The notes under the pieces are model-generated. The model saw only the letters and a program-made list of their open reading frames with translations. It ran no database searches and was not told where the DNA came from. A DNA stretch of 64,000 nt, taken from the NCBI RefSeq assembly GCF_028282165.1, contig NZ_JANQIM010000014.1, forward strand, positions 35,158 to 99,157, read 5' to 3'. The position numbers and the translations under genes are program-made. Shown here in pieces: positions 16,401-25,979 of the stretch. The DNA is from Winogradskyella sp. (lineage in GTDB: Bacteria; Bacteroidota; Bacteroidia; Flavobacteriales; Flavobacteriaceae). Positions within the stretch are counted from its first letter, which is position 1. The number at the start of each line of letters is the position of its first letter.

Positions 16401-16476
16401 TCCAAGATATTATAATGCTTTAAATTTTGGTCATTTTTTAAATTGTTTTGGTTAACACTTTGGCTTCTTATGGCGG

Positions 16477-16484
16477 TAGCTTTG
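16477..16484 (+). promoter_or_regulatory. -7-like box
   Basis: TAGCTTTG followed by TAGTG matches the TAnnTTTG element and the context seen at 9758. It lies 26 bases before the ATG at 16510. Confidence 0.4.
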
Positions 16485-16509
16485 TAGTGAATTTAAAACC
16501 ATAGAAATC

Positions 16510-16767
16510 ATGAAAAATGAATGCAACCAACTAAACAAACCTTCACTATTATACATCTTTATACGGGAAATGGTCTTTTTAAAAGAGACTCAAAGAGCAT
16601 TAGATGATGTATTAAATCAAAAGAAACTATTTTTTGGTAGTATAAAAACTTGGTACAAAAAACTATTAAAAAATGAGCTGGTTGAGGCTTCGCTAATGCT
16701 TAGCGGTTACATGGCAGTATCTACTTTAATACTATTGATAGCGTATAAGTTAGTATTGGTTTATTAA
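16510..16767 (+). CDS. Small membrane-anchored protein, unknown function
   Basis: The 85-residue protein has a mainly charged N-terminal half and one C-terminal hydrophobic segment (about 62-83), so it is probably tail-anchored. No family is recognised. It is preceded by a promoter-like box and followed after 66 bases by an AraC regulator. Confidence 0.6.
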   Translation: MKNECNQLNKPSLLYIFIREMVFLKETQRALDDVLNQKKLFFGSIKTWYKKLLKNELVEASLMLSGYMAVSTLILLIAYKLVLVY

Positions 16768-16833
16768 CAAACGTACCTCATAAGACGCTTTAGATTTTGG
16801 TCAGTTTCTTATAATTTTATGTAACTTTAAGCT

Positions 16834-17724
16834 ATGGCAAAAAAAGAGATTCCTGTATTTGAGACTAGTAACGATATCCATGAAGCCACGGGTTTTGAGC
16901 ACCGTAGTCATATTCCTGGGTTTGATATTTTTACGATGGAATCACTTGAGCCGTCTGCTAGGCGATGCATGCCACCATACCGTCAAGGGTATTATCAAAT
17001 AGGAATTTTGAGTGAATCTGCTGGTGCAAAAATCAATTTAAATACAAATGAAGTCGACCTAGAGCAATTTCCACTGTGGTTTGTAGTACCGGGCCAAGTT
17101 TTTTCTTGGGTTCGTGACCCAGAAACCAAAGGAATTCATATTCAATTCAGAAAAGAGTTTGTTTCTCAATCTATACCTAACTTAACCGAAACATTTCCCT
17201 TTTTAAAAATTACAGAGAATAGTGTGTTTTTGATGACACCAGAGGAGCAAAACTCGTTAGAAATTGATATGAACCGTATGCTCTCCGTGTTTCAAAACCC
17301 ACATCCTTATCAGGAAAAAATGTTAGAGGGTATGCTAGTATCATTATTGTATAATTGTAAATCGGTTTATGAGCGCTTTAAGACCAAAGAGAGTCATCTT
17401 TCACGTAAACAGGCCTTATCCCAACAGTTTCAACAGCTCGTTGATAAGTTATACATAGACTCTAAAAATGTAAGTGATTATGCTTCTCAATTGAATGTTA
17501 CGCCTAATTATCTTACCACTGTCATCAAGGAAGTTACAGGAAAAACGGCAAAGGACGTTATTCAGCAGCGTTTATTCCTAGAGAGTAAAACCATGCTATC
17601 ATTTACCTCATTGGATATAGCAGAAATTGCATATCAGCTCAATTTTCAAGAGCCTACACACTTCACACGTTTTTTTAAAAAGTACAGTGGAACTACACCT
17701 AATAAATTTCGTCAGTCGTTATAG
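16834..17724 (+). CDS. AraC family transcriptional regulator
   Basis: The 296-residue protein has a cupin-like N-terminal domain (PLWFVVPGQVFSW region) and a C-terminal double helix-turn-helix. VTPNYLTTVIKEVTGKTAKD lies in the first and EPTHFTRFFKKYSGTTPNKFRQ in the second. It is the likely regulator of the adjacent SDR gene or the small membrane protein gene. Confidence 0.88.
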   Translation: MAKKEIPVFETSNDIHEATGFEHRSHIPGFDIFTMESLEPSARRCMPPYRQGYYQIGILSESAGAKINLNTNEVDLEQFPLWFVVPGQVFSWVRDPETKGIHIQFRKEFVSQSIPNLTETFPFLKITENSVFLMTPEEQNSLEIDMNRMLSVFQNPHPYQEKMLEGMLVSLLYNCKSVYERFKTKESHLSRKQALSQQFQQLVDKLYIDSKNVSDYASQLNVTPNYLTTVIKEVTGKTAKDVIQQRLFLESKTMLSFTSLDIAEIAYQLNFQEPTHFTRFFKKYSGTTPNKFRQSL

Positions 17725-17813
17725 ATTAGTTTTTTGCCATTTTCTATAAGAATCTGGTTATTTTATTGATCATAGTAATCCGAACTTTGTATTGTAATTA
17801 AAAGTTGTGGATT

Positions 17814-18464
17814 ATGAAAACAGATAATGTAGCACTCATCACTGAAGCAGGTAATAACTTATCTTTAAAATTCGCTAAAATTTTAAAAGATAAAAACTTC
17901 AATGTCATAATAGTAGCAAAAGGTGAATCCTATGACAGATTAAATGAAATCGAATCAGAGGACATTAAACTCTTAAATATTGATTTGACCAATTTATCTG
18001 AGATTTCTCAATTGTATTCATATTTAAAATCGGAATATGGAAAACTAGATTTATTGATTAATAATGCTGAAGTAGCAAACGGTTTTGGTCAAAAAATTAC
18101 AGATATTGATATCACTGAATTTAAGCACCTTTACGATCAGAACCTTTTTTCTGTTATCAATATTATTAAAACATTATTTCCCTTACTAAACAAAAGTAAA
18201 AAAGCTAGTATTGTAAATATAACAAGTGCATTAGGAAGCATGGATAAAATGAGTGATAAAGACTTTTGTTACAGGGACTATAGAATGACAGCATATTCTA
18301 CTGCTAAGTCTGCACTAGATATGCTAACATCTATTTTAAGTAAGGAATTAGAGCCAAATAACATAAAAGTAAAGAGCTTCGATCCAATAAGAAAAGCAAA
18401 TTGTACACATAATAGTGTTAGATTATGCAAAGATGTAAAAGAAGAATTATTAAGCCTGATTTAG
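17814..18464 (+). CDS. Short-chain dehydrogenase/reductase
   Basis: The start is taken as ATG 17814 (MKTDNVALIT), giving 216 residues. It has a Rossmann N-terminus (VALITEAGNNLSLKFAKIL; the usual glycine motif is altered to TEAGNNLS), the NNAE motif, a Ser in NITSALG and the Y-x-x-x-K pair in YSTAKSA. The altered glycine motif and short C-terminus suggest a divergent SDR, possibly with weak cofactor binding. Substrate unknown. Confidence 0.82.
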   Translation: MKTDNVALITEAGNNLSLKFAKILKDKNFNVIIVAKGESYDRLNEIESEDIKLLNIDLTNLSEISQLYSYLKSEYGKLDLLINNAEVANGFGQKITDIDITEFKHLYDQNLFSVINIIKTLFPLLNKSKKASIVNITSALGSMDKMSDKDFCYRDYRMTAYSTAKSALDMLTSILSKELEPNNIKVKSFDPIRKANCTHNSVRLCKDVKEELLSLI

Positions 18465-18662
18465 GGAACTATAGGATTTAAATTATAATACCATCAAATT
18501 CTTCTAGTTGCTCAAAAAAACTAGGTATTTTTCTTTACGCTCTGCAAGGAGCTACATAAAAAGTATTTAACTTATTATACATCATTGTATTGTTTCACAA
18601 AATGAATTAGTTAGGTTGAATCACAGTTTAATCATAATATGAAATATCCCAATCAGAATTTA

Positions 18663-19136
18663 TTACTTTCCGTTAACTAACGTTTCAAGTTTTCTTAAGG
18701 CTCCGGACCAAGCATGGCTAAAATACGCTCTTGCAGATTCCCAATCATCGCCTTTTCTCCAGCCAGTATGTATTAATGTTACTTTTGTTATATTTAAATT
18801 AATTGTTGTAAATATAACAGTCACATTCGTTAATGGTCTTATGCTGTTCATAAACCTTTTCTGTTCTGCGTTTCCTTTCCATTCAATATTAAAGAAATTT
18901 GGTTTATCGACAGCCAATACTTTACAGCCATATGTGCTATTGTTTGTAAGGTCAGGATCATCTGGTGTCCAAAATAATTCGTACTTACCTCCAATTTTCA
19001 TTTCTACTTCAGCTTCATTGGTAAGCCAATTAGACAGTTGGTCATTTTTCTCAAAATAATTAAATGCCTTTTCTTTAGAACAATTTAGAATTACACTCGT
19101 CACAATTATTTCATCTTTTTGATCTAATTCACTCAT
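18663..19136 (-). CDS. SRPBCC / AHSA1-type domain protein
   Basis: The 157-residue protein fits the AHSA1 branch of START-like domains. It has SKEKAFNYFEKNDQLSNWLT near the start, then GGKYELFW, FNIEWKG, and a C-terminal helix with GWRKGDDWESARAYFSHAW. Such proteins bind hydrophobic ligands in a cavity. It is convergent with the SDR gene; the gap 18465-18662 shows nothing else. Confidence 0.8.
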   Translation of the reverse strand: MSELDQKDEIIVTSVILNCSKEKAFNYFEKNDQLSNWLTNEAEVEMKIGGKYELFWTPDDPDLTNNSTYGCKVLAVDKPNFFNIEWKGNAEQKRFMNSIRPLTNVTVIFTTINLNITKVTLIHTGWRKGDDWESARAYFSHAWSGALRKLETLVNGK

Positions 19137-19398
19137 CCTACTAGCTTCATTGTTTTGTATAAAATTATAAATAATAGTACAAACTGATTAAAAGCTCTCA
19201 TTTTTTTAGCGATTATATTTAGAGAACAAGATGCTTTTGGTGGTGAAAAAACTGTCAGCGGATGCGAATTGAGTTCAATTTTATAAGATTGGAAAGAACT
19301 TCTGTTTCCGATATGTACTTTTAAAATATATAATGTCTATTAACATTTACCACTTCTCACTAAATGTAACTTGTTGACAAACTAATTTTATTTTTAAA

Positions 19399-20829
19399 AT
19401 GAAAAAGTATTCATTGAAAGGATATATTGCCTATGCGGTCGCAATATTTATTCTAGTTATAACAAATTCCTGCTCTACCTTAAACAAAAACGAATCAACA
19501 AACAGTGCTTATATATTGTATAATGCCAATATAGTCAATGTGAAGGATGGAACTATTTCCAAAAGTGATGCCATTGTTATAGACAAAGGGACTATAAAGC
19601 ATATAGGAAGTGCTATAGACTTAAAGAAATCCTTTGCAAAGAATAATCAATATAACCTTAGTGGTAGATACGTCATTCCCGGATTGTGGGATATGCATGT
19701 ACATGTAGATAAGCTTTCTAGGGATTACGAACACTCAGAGAGAATGTTAAGTCTCTTTACTCTAAATGGAGTGACTTCAATAAGAGAAATGGGAGGGGAT
19801 TATGAAAAAATCAGTCGATTAAAATCGGCTACCAAAACCAATTCCCTTTTGCCCTCTCTGTATAACGCTGGACCCATATTTGAAAATAAAAAATGGTTAG
19901 ATCGTCTTGCATTAGATGATCCAGAACTGGCTTCAGAAAGGATAGGTATAGCAGATCCTTCAAGAGTATCGGGGGTCTTAGATTCTATTTTAAAGCTAGA
20001 TATCGACTTTATTAAGATACGAACAGCTGCTTCGGATAGTGTTTTCTTTGAGCTAGCGGATCAGTGCAAGAAAAAGGGAATCAAACTTTGTGGGCATATA
20101 GATGGAAAAGTAGATTTGTATGAAGCCGTTAAGTCGGGAATCAACTCAATAGAGCACGTTGATATTTTTCAATTGAAAGAGAAGGATATGACTGACTCCA
20201 AAATGGATTCTATAGTTTCTCTAATGGAGGATTTAAAAACAGGCTATTGCCCAACTTTGCTTGTCTTTAAAACCTTACGAATATATAGTCTGAAAAAAGC
20301 ACATGAATTTTTACAAGACTCTACGGATTCCAAGTTTCCTATGCGGGCGTATGCCTCTCAAAGGCTTATAGAAAAATCTGATCAGTCTGTGGGATGGGCA
20401 GTTAGTGCCAAGAAAGTTGTTCCTTGGGAAGATTGGGAAGTTAGTTTTTTGAGATTTGCTGATAAAATTGTGAAGAGCAATGTCCCAATCTTGGCAGGAA
20501 CTGACGGATCCAATGCTTTGATATTACCTGGTTTTAGCTTACTTACAGAGCTAGAGATGTATCAAAACGAATTACACATGACGCCACTTCATGTTTTACA
20601 ATCTGCAACAATGAACGCAGCAAACTTTTTTGAATTGTCTCATAAAACTGGATATATCAAAGAGGGCTATGATGCTGACCTGGTCATTTTAGAAAAGAAT
20701 CCTTTAGAGAATATTAAAAACTTACGTAGTATCTATAATGTTATAAAATCTGGGAAAATTATCGATCAAAACGAAAGAAAAAAAAGACTCAAAAAAGTTA
20801 GAGACTATAACATTAACAATAGATTATAA
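19399..20829 (+). CDS. Amidohydrolase family lipoprotein
   Basis: The 476-residue protein has the metal-dependent amidohydrolase fold. It has HVH in GLWDMHVHVDK, a probable carboxylated Lys in FIKIRTA, His residues in CGHIDG and IEHVD, and the catalytic Asp in AGTDGS. The N-terminal hydrophobic segment ends in SC followed by STLNKN, so it is probably a lipoprotein. The general type is the imidazolonepropionase-like exported hydrolases common in Bacteroidota. Substrate unknown. The upstream gap 19137-19398 shows nothing clear. Confidence 0.85.
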   Translation: MKKYSLKGYIAYAVAIFILVITNSCSTLNKNESTNSAYILYNANIVNVKDGTISKSDAIVIDKGTIKHIGSAIDLKKSFAKNNQYNLSGRYVIPGLWDMHVHVDKLSRDYEHSERMLSLFTLNGVTSIREMGGDYEKISRLKSATKTNSLLPSLYNAGPIFENKKWLDRLALDDPELASERIGIADPSRVSGVLDSILKLDIDFIKIRTAASDSVFFELADQCKKKGIKLCGHIDGKVDLYEAVKSGINSIEHVDIFQLKEKDMTDSKMDSIVSLMEDLKTGYCPTLLVFKTLRIYSLKKAHEFLQDSTDSKFPMRAYASQRLIEKSDQSVGWAVSAKKVVPWEDWEVSFLRFADKIVKSNVPILAGTDGSNALILPGFSLLTELEMYQNELHMTPLHVLQSATMNAANFFELSHKTGYIKEGYDADLVILEKNPLENIKNLRSIYNVIKSGKIIDQNERKKRLKKVRDYNINNRL

Positions 20830-20907
20830 AACCTAGTGACACTATTTTTTATATCTTTTTAATGAAAAAGAATGAAAGGACAATAAAACGTATAATCAGG
20901 ACAATAT

Positions 20908-21867
20908 TTACCTTAGAGAAGAAATATCCGAAGGTAGAATACCCTTATGCTTTTTGAGAATTCTTCTTAATTGGTTGGCACTATAAAAACCACATTGTCT
21001 TGCTACAGATTCAACTTTATTTTTTTCTGATAACAACTGTATTGCGCGATCTACTTTAAGTTTTTCCAAATAGTCTCCAATTGTAATTCCAGTAGTTTTT
21101 TTAAAGAGTCTTGTTAGGTTGCGAGTACTCATGTTTACGGTTTCCGCAATATCGGAAATCGTAAAAGTTGATGACAAATGTTTAACTATATAATCTTGTG
21201 CATCATGGATTCTGTAATCCAGATGATTCCTGTATTGAAGAAAAGCACTTAATTGCGGATCAGATTCGCTTCTTCGAAAATAAATGACAACCTCTTTAGC
21301 TATATCTGTAGCGAACTTGGAGCCAAATTCTTTTTCTATGATGTAAAGCGCCAAATCAACCCCTGAAGATACTCCAGCACTTGTATATAAATTGTTGTCA
21401 GCTGTAAATAATTGGTTCTTTTTTACATTTATGTCGGGATATTTTTGGGATAATTCATTAACATATTTCCAATGGGTCGTACATTCTTTACCTTTTAGAA
21501 TACCAGATTCAGCTAATAAAAATGTACCAGTACATACCGAACTGATATTGACTCTCTTATGGTATTGATTGTGTAACCATTTGAAAAAAGAGTGGTTATC
21601 CTTGAGGAAGTTATGATTTGAGAGCAGCTCATACTCTAGGCCAGAAATAAATATATGATCATTTTCTGATAATTGAAACTCATGATAAGGTACTAGTTTA
21701 GAGAATCCCAATCCGGCACTACTTTCAATAGTTGTGTCATTGTTAATTGATACAAAGTGTAGCTCAATATCGGCACCGTATTCTCTTGCTTCATAAAAAA
21801 TATGAGCAGGTCCATTTATATCTAGGAGATGTACTTTTGGTGGTACTATGAATAAAATACTCTTAAT
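20908..21867 (-). CDS. GlxA-type AraC regulator with DJ-1/PfpI-like domain; start codon not standard
   Basis: The protein has a DJ-1/PfpI-like N-terminal domain with the nucleophile-elbow Cys in SSVCTGTFLLAESG, and a C-terminal AraC double helix-turn-helix ending in CGFYSANQLRRILKKHKGILPSD. The first ATG/GTG/TTG codon in frame is a TTG at 21711, inside the domain. The in-frame sequence upstream encodes the missing N-terminus (SILFIVPPKVHLLDINGPAH), as expected for this family. It contains no ATG, GTG or TTG before the stop at 21910-21912. An ATT at 21865-21867 followed by KSILFIVPP is the best-placed start. Either ATT is used or the original ATG has been lost. Confidence 0.75.
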   Translation of the reverse strand: MKSILFIVPPKVHLLDINGPAHIFYEAREYGADIELHFVSINNDTTIESSAGLGFSKLVPYHEFQLSENDHIFISGLEYELLSNHNFLKDNHSFFKWLHNQYHKRVNISSVCTGTFLLAESGILKGKECTTHWKYVNELSQKYPDINVKKNQLFTADNNLYTSAGVSSGVDLALYIIEKEFGSKFATDIAKEVVIYFRRSESDPQLSAFLQYRNHLDYRIHDAQDYIVKHLSSTFTISDIAETVNMSTRNLTRLFKKTTGITIGDYLEKLKVDRAIQLLSEKNKVESVARQCGFYSANQLRRILKKHKGILPSDISSLR

Positions 21868-22412
21868 AGTTTTGGTCTTTTGATTATTGTTAGTGTTAGG
21901 CTTAGTCTTTTATCCACTTAATAGCATTTTTAAGTATCTTCCTATAATCGGGACCTACATTCTTATTATGCCTATGTTTCAATTAAATAACCAGTTATTC
22001 TGCCGACTTAGTTTCTCATTCACATTAAAAAAAGTGTTGCCATGTTCTAGTCTGTATGTTCCTTGTTTCATTGCCAACTCGTTTGTTCTAGAAGTCCCTT
22101 CTTTAAAATTCTAAACGTTCTGTTCATTTCAATCTAATCTAAATGAAATCGTAATTGTAGAAGTTAATTTTTTCATTTCAGTATCCATTTTGATTAGATA
22201 GGAGCTGACGGTTCAACGCTATAGTCGAAAGATAGTGAATTGAAATGAATTAGGGCACGGTCAAGTTTAGTTATGATAAACCTAGCATATGGTTAAGTGC
22301 TGACTATTTACCTAAACCAAAAGGCTAAACGAATATACCGAATACAGAAGTTGAATTTTGAATTCATATCACTAAATTGCATCGATTATAAACAATTATT
22401 GAGATCAGCTTA
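21868..22412. other. Gene-free stretch, nothing recognised
   Basis: This 545-base region between the GlxA-type gene and the divergent membrane AraC gene holds only short, composition-poor reading frames (for example 21887-22114 on the plus strand), which look non-coding. It presumably contains the divergent promoters. No repeat, RNA gene or remnant homology was recognised. Confidence 0.5.
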
Positions 22413-23546
22413 ATGACTATTGAGAGCTTTATAAGAGCATTCTTATTTCTGTCTTTCTTCTTAGGAGGCTTTATATCCATATCCTTAATTATTTCTAGAA
22501 AGCATAGATCACTGCCCAATGCCTTCTTGTCGTTGTTTCTAGCTATTTATGCATTTAGGCTTCTTCTTCATTCCGATTACGCACCGAATATAGGATTTGG
22601 AAATTACTTGATATTTACACTTCTATTAAGTCCATCCTTGTTTCTCTATGTCTATACACTGACCAAGAAAATTAAGATATTAAAACCATATCATCTTTTA
22701 CATTTTTTACCCAGTCTAGTTCTCATCCCTGTTCTGATTGTTTTTAGAGAGTCTTGGAATATCAATTCGTATAAGAGTGCTTTTACTAATGATACTGCTC
22801 TAATTTTTTTATCGATTATACAAGGATTGGTTGTTTTGCATGTAGTGTTCTATTTTTTTCTAATTATTAAGCGCTTAAACGAACACAGAGCATACATCAA
22901 GGAAAATTTTTCAAACCTATCAAGTGTCAATCTAAACGCAATCTCCAGATTGTGCTATGCATTTCTTGTTGTCATATGCATTTGGATTTTCGGTGGTTAT
23001 GGAGATATTGGATACTTTATTAGTATATGGGGAGCACCTTCGATTTACATCGCATATATATTCTGGTTTTTATTATCCTTAATCGTTGTCTTAATAGGTT
23101 ATGAAGGATTCACTAGACCAGATGTTTTCTTAAATATTGATGTTAGCATCAAATCAAAATCAATAGGCAAAAAGAGTCTATCTGTAGGGGACTTGAATGA
23201 ATACTCCACCAGATTATCCTATTTAATGGATACCAAAAGACCCTATTTGAATCCAAAATTGAAACTCTCTGAACTGGCAGATTTAATGGACATGAACCCT
23301 GTCCTTTTGTCTAATGTCATTAATACCAGTTTCGAGAAGAACTTCAACGATTATATTAATGAGTATCGCGTAAATGAGGTTATTAACAAAATGAAGGATC
23401 CCAAATTCAATAATTTAAGCTTGCTTGGCTTGGCTTTGGATTCTGGATTTAATTCCAAATCAACCTTCAACCTAATGTTCAAAAAATTTACAGGAAAAAC
23501 ACCTAAAATGTTCAAAAAAGAGTTTCCTGCTAATAATTCTATTTAA
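22413..23546 (+). CDS. Membrane-bound AraC family regulator
   Basis: The 377-residue protein has about seven transmembrane helices in residues 5-235 and a C-terminal AraC helix-turn-helix domain (about 270-370). The latter has LSELADLMDMNPVLLSNVIN and GFNSKSTFNLMFKKFTGKTPKMFKKE. This one-component layout is common in Flavobacteriia. It is likely to control the two exported hydrolases that follow. Confidence 0.87.
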   Translation: MTIESFIRAFLFLSFFLGGFISISLIISRKHRSLPNAFLSLFLAIYAFRLLLHSDYAPNIGFGNYLIFTLLLSPSLFLYVYTLTKKIKILKPYHLLHFLPSLVLIPVLIVFRESWNINSYKSAFTNDTALIFLSIIQGLVVLHVVFYFFLIIKRLNEHRAYIKENFSNLSSVNLNAISRLCYAFLVVICIWIFGGYGDIGYFISIWGAPSIYIAYIFWFLLSLIVVLIGYEGFTRPDVFLNIDVSIKSKSIGKKSLSVGDLNEYSTRLSYLMDTKRPYLNPKLKLSELADLMDMNPVLLSNVINTSFEKNFNDYINEYRVNEVINKMKDPKFNNLSLLGLALDSGFNSKSTFNLMFKKFTGKTPKMFKKEFPANNSI

Positions 23547-23685
23547 GACGTCCTAAATCATAATCTCGGTCGATTCGTAATTCTTGTTTCTATTCTTTTG
23601 TCAGGAAATCTAAACAACCTGATTAGACTTTTGTATCCAATAAGATAGATATTACATAGTTGTGGGAAATACAAAAACAATTGTT

Positions 23686-24765
23686 ATGAAAAAAGCACAA
23701 AAAAGACTTAGAAAAAAACTGACCTGGATAATTGTTATGATATTCTTTATGGTGTTTATACTTGTTACCAATAGCTGTTTTACCTATACAGATGCTATTA
23801 AGAATGATGCAAGCATTGTTGAGATGGGAGATGTTAACATAGGGGGTATAGAGCAATGGGTTCTCATTAGAGGTGAGGACAGAGAAAACCCAGTTATTGT
23901 TTTTCTTCATGGTGGACCGGGTTCTCCTGAAACGGCATTTTTAAGAAAATATAATTCTGAGTTAGAGAAACATTTTACAATGGTGTATTGGGATCAGCGA
24001 GGCGCAGGAAAGTCTTATGATAAAAAAATACCTCAAGAGACAATGAACCTTGATCAATTCTTATCGGATACTCACGAGCTGATTGTCTATGTCAAGAAGA
24101 AATTAAACAAAGAGAAAGTCCATTTAATGGGGCATTCGTGGGGCAGTGTTTTGGGATTATTGACTTCTGCCCAACATCCTGAGTTAGTCGATACTTACAT
24201 AGGCATTGGACAGGTAGTGAATACTGAAAGAGGTGAAAAATTGTCTTTTGATTATACAATGAGAGAGGCGAAAAAAGACAATAATCAAAAAGCAATAGAT
24301 CAACTAAATTCGGTTGGTCCACCCGTAAAGGGAGAATATGAAAATAATGGCATTTGGACCCAACGCAAATGGTTACTGCATTATGGTGGTGAACGCTACG
24401 GGAAAACTGGTGTCATGGATGCTATATTTGACCTTTGGTTTTCCGATGAATACAACTTTTTTGATGTGATTAAGTTTACGAAAAGTTCAGGTTTTGCTTA
24501 TCGACTTAGGAGAGATGAAAAGAAAATCGATTTCTTTAAACAGGTTCAATATGTTGAGGTTCCAGTTTACTTCATTAGCGGAAAATATGATTACAACACT
24601 CCTAAGGAATTAGTTAAGGAATACTCAGAAATACTTCAGGCACCTAAGGTAGGATATTATGAGTTTGAGCAATCATCGCATAGTCCAATTTTTGAGGAGC
24701 CAGAAAAGTTTAATGAACTTATCATAAAATTATTAACCCATCCAAACAATAACTCTAAACTATAA
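23686..24765 (+). CDS. Alpha/beta hydrolase, S33 peptidase-like
   Basis: The start ATG 23686 gives 359 residues with an N-terminal hydrophobic anchor (about 12-30). The motifs HGGPGSPE, YWDQRGAGKS and GHSWGS are those of proline iminopeptidase-like (S33) hydrolases. The acid in SGKYDYNTP and a His in QSSHSP complete the triad. It may sit outside the cytoplasm via the anchor. It is followed after 10 bases by a serine hydrolase gene. Confidence 0.85.
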   Translation: MKKAQKRLRKKLTWIIVMIFFMVFILVTNSCFTYTDAIKNDASIVEMGDVNIGGIEQWVLIRGEDRENPVIVFLHGGPGSPETAFLRKYNSELEKHFTMVYWDQRGAGKSYDKKIPQETMNLDQFLSDTHELIVYVKKKLNKEKVHLMGHSWGSVLGLLTSAQHPELVDTYIGIGQVVNTERGEKLSFDYTMREAKKDNNQKAIDQLNSVGPPVKGEYENNGIWTQRKWLLHYGGERYGKTGVMDAIFDLWFSDEYNFFDVIKFTKSSGFAYRLRRDEKKIDFFKQVQYVEVPVYFISGKYDYNTPKELVKEYSEILQAPKVGYYEFEQSSHSPIFEEPEKFNELIIKLLTHPNNNSKL

Positions 24766-24775
24766 ATTAAATATT

Positions 24776-25894
24776 ATGAATCTATTCTATAGAGGACTCT
24801 GTGTCCTATTCCTAACGTTAGCTTTCAATCCTAGTTTATTCGCTCAAAATGACGATTATCTCAATCCAAAAATGACAGATGATGGTATTGTAGTTGGGAA
24901 TTCAAGACAACACATCGATACGTTATTAATTGCAAACCTCATAAGCGAGATAGAATCTGGCAGCTATAAAAATATTCATAGTGTTCTGGTTTTAAAGGAC
25001 AATAAGCTTCTTGTTGAAAAATACTTTGATGGATATGATATCAACCAATTACACCAACTTCGATCTATCTCTAAATGTGTCACTGGACTACTCTTGGGCA
25101 TAGCTATTGACAAGGGTTATATTAAATCTGTGGAAGAGGGTATTTTTAATTATTTACCAAACTATCAACACCTCAAGAATGAAAACAATGCTAAAATTAA
25201 GATTCATCATTTAGCGAGTATGTCTACTGGACTTGATTGGAATGAAACCAATATACCTTATGAAGATAAAAACAACGACGACAATAAAATGTACAATTAT
25301 GGGGATTGGGTAGAATATACCCTAAAAAAAGAAGTAGTAGCCACTCCTGGTGAGGTGTTTAATTATAGTGGAGGCGTGTCTAATATCTTAGCTGCAGTTG
25401 TTCAAAATGCAGTTGGTATACCCCTTGAATTGTTTGCAGAACAACATCTTTTTAATCCGCTAGGCATACAAAATTATAACTGGAAAAAAAATAGAACACA
25501 AACCTTAGTATCTGCTGACGCTGGCCTTAGTATTAGACCAAGGGACATGATTAAAATTGGTACTATGCTCCTAAACAAAGGCGAATGGGGAGACAAGCGC
25601 ATTTTAAGCGAGAAATGGGTTAAGCGATTATCTTCTAAGCAAGTTAACGGAGGTGCAATGGGACCTTTTCTTTTATCTTATGGATATATGGTTTTGGTAG
25701 TTGAAAAAGGACCTGATTTTTTACCTGGATTACGTGGTTACGCTGCTACTGGAAATGGTGGGCAGATTATTTGGGTACTTCCAGAACAAAATGCCGTGTT
25801 TGTATTTACAGGCGGCAATTACAACTCAGAGCTATCACAGACACAGCCCATAGAGATTGCGATCAAATATCTTTTTCCTGCGGTTAAAGACTAA
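24776..25894 (+). CDS. Class C beta-lactamase-like serine hydrolase
   Basis: The 372-residue protein has a signal peptide ending near LFAQN. The S-x-x-K motif is SISK (about 100), and the Y-x-N position is in FNYSGG. It ends with a glycine-rich strand, TGNGGQIIWV, comparable to the third motif. Family members include esterases and D-aminopeptidases as well as beta-lactamases, so resistance should not be assumed. It probably forms a pair with the preceding hydrolase. Confidence 0.85.
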   Translation: MNLFYRGLCVLFLTLAFNPSLFAQNDDYLNPKMTDDGIVVGNSRQHIDTLLIANLISEIESGSYKNIHSVLVLKDNKLLVEKYFDGYDINQLHQLRSISKCVTGLLLGIAIDKGYIKSVEEGIFNYLPNYQHLKNENNAKIKIHHLASMSTGLDWNETNIPYEDKNNDDNKMYNYGDWVEYTLKKEVVATPGEVFNYSGGVSNILAAVVQNAVGIPLELFAEQHLFNPLGIQNYNWKKNRTQTLVSADAGLSIRPRDMIKIGTMLLNKGEWGDKRILSEKWVKRLSSKQVNGGAMGPFLLSYGYMVLVVEKGPDFLPGLRGYAATGNGGQIIWVLPEQNAVFVFTGGNYNSELSQTQPIEIAIKYLFPAVKD

Positions 25895-25979
25895 CGTTTT
25901 TTGATATTGCTGCTAGTGGCATTAAGTCAATTAAAATCTGTATACACGATAAGAATTAAAGACTTTTTAAAATGAATGA

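Noticed and set aside
21887..22114. 75-codon plus-strand frame in the gene-free stretch
   Set aside because: AT-rich chance frame with Cys/Phe/Leu-rich low-quality sequence; it lies over the presumed promoter of the GlxA-type gene.
24776..25894. Antibiotic-resistance beta-lactamase
   Set aside because: Only the general serine hydrolase fold with S-x-x-K is visible; such proteins in Bacteroidota are often esterases or peptidases, so resistance is not claimed.
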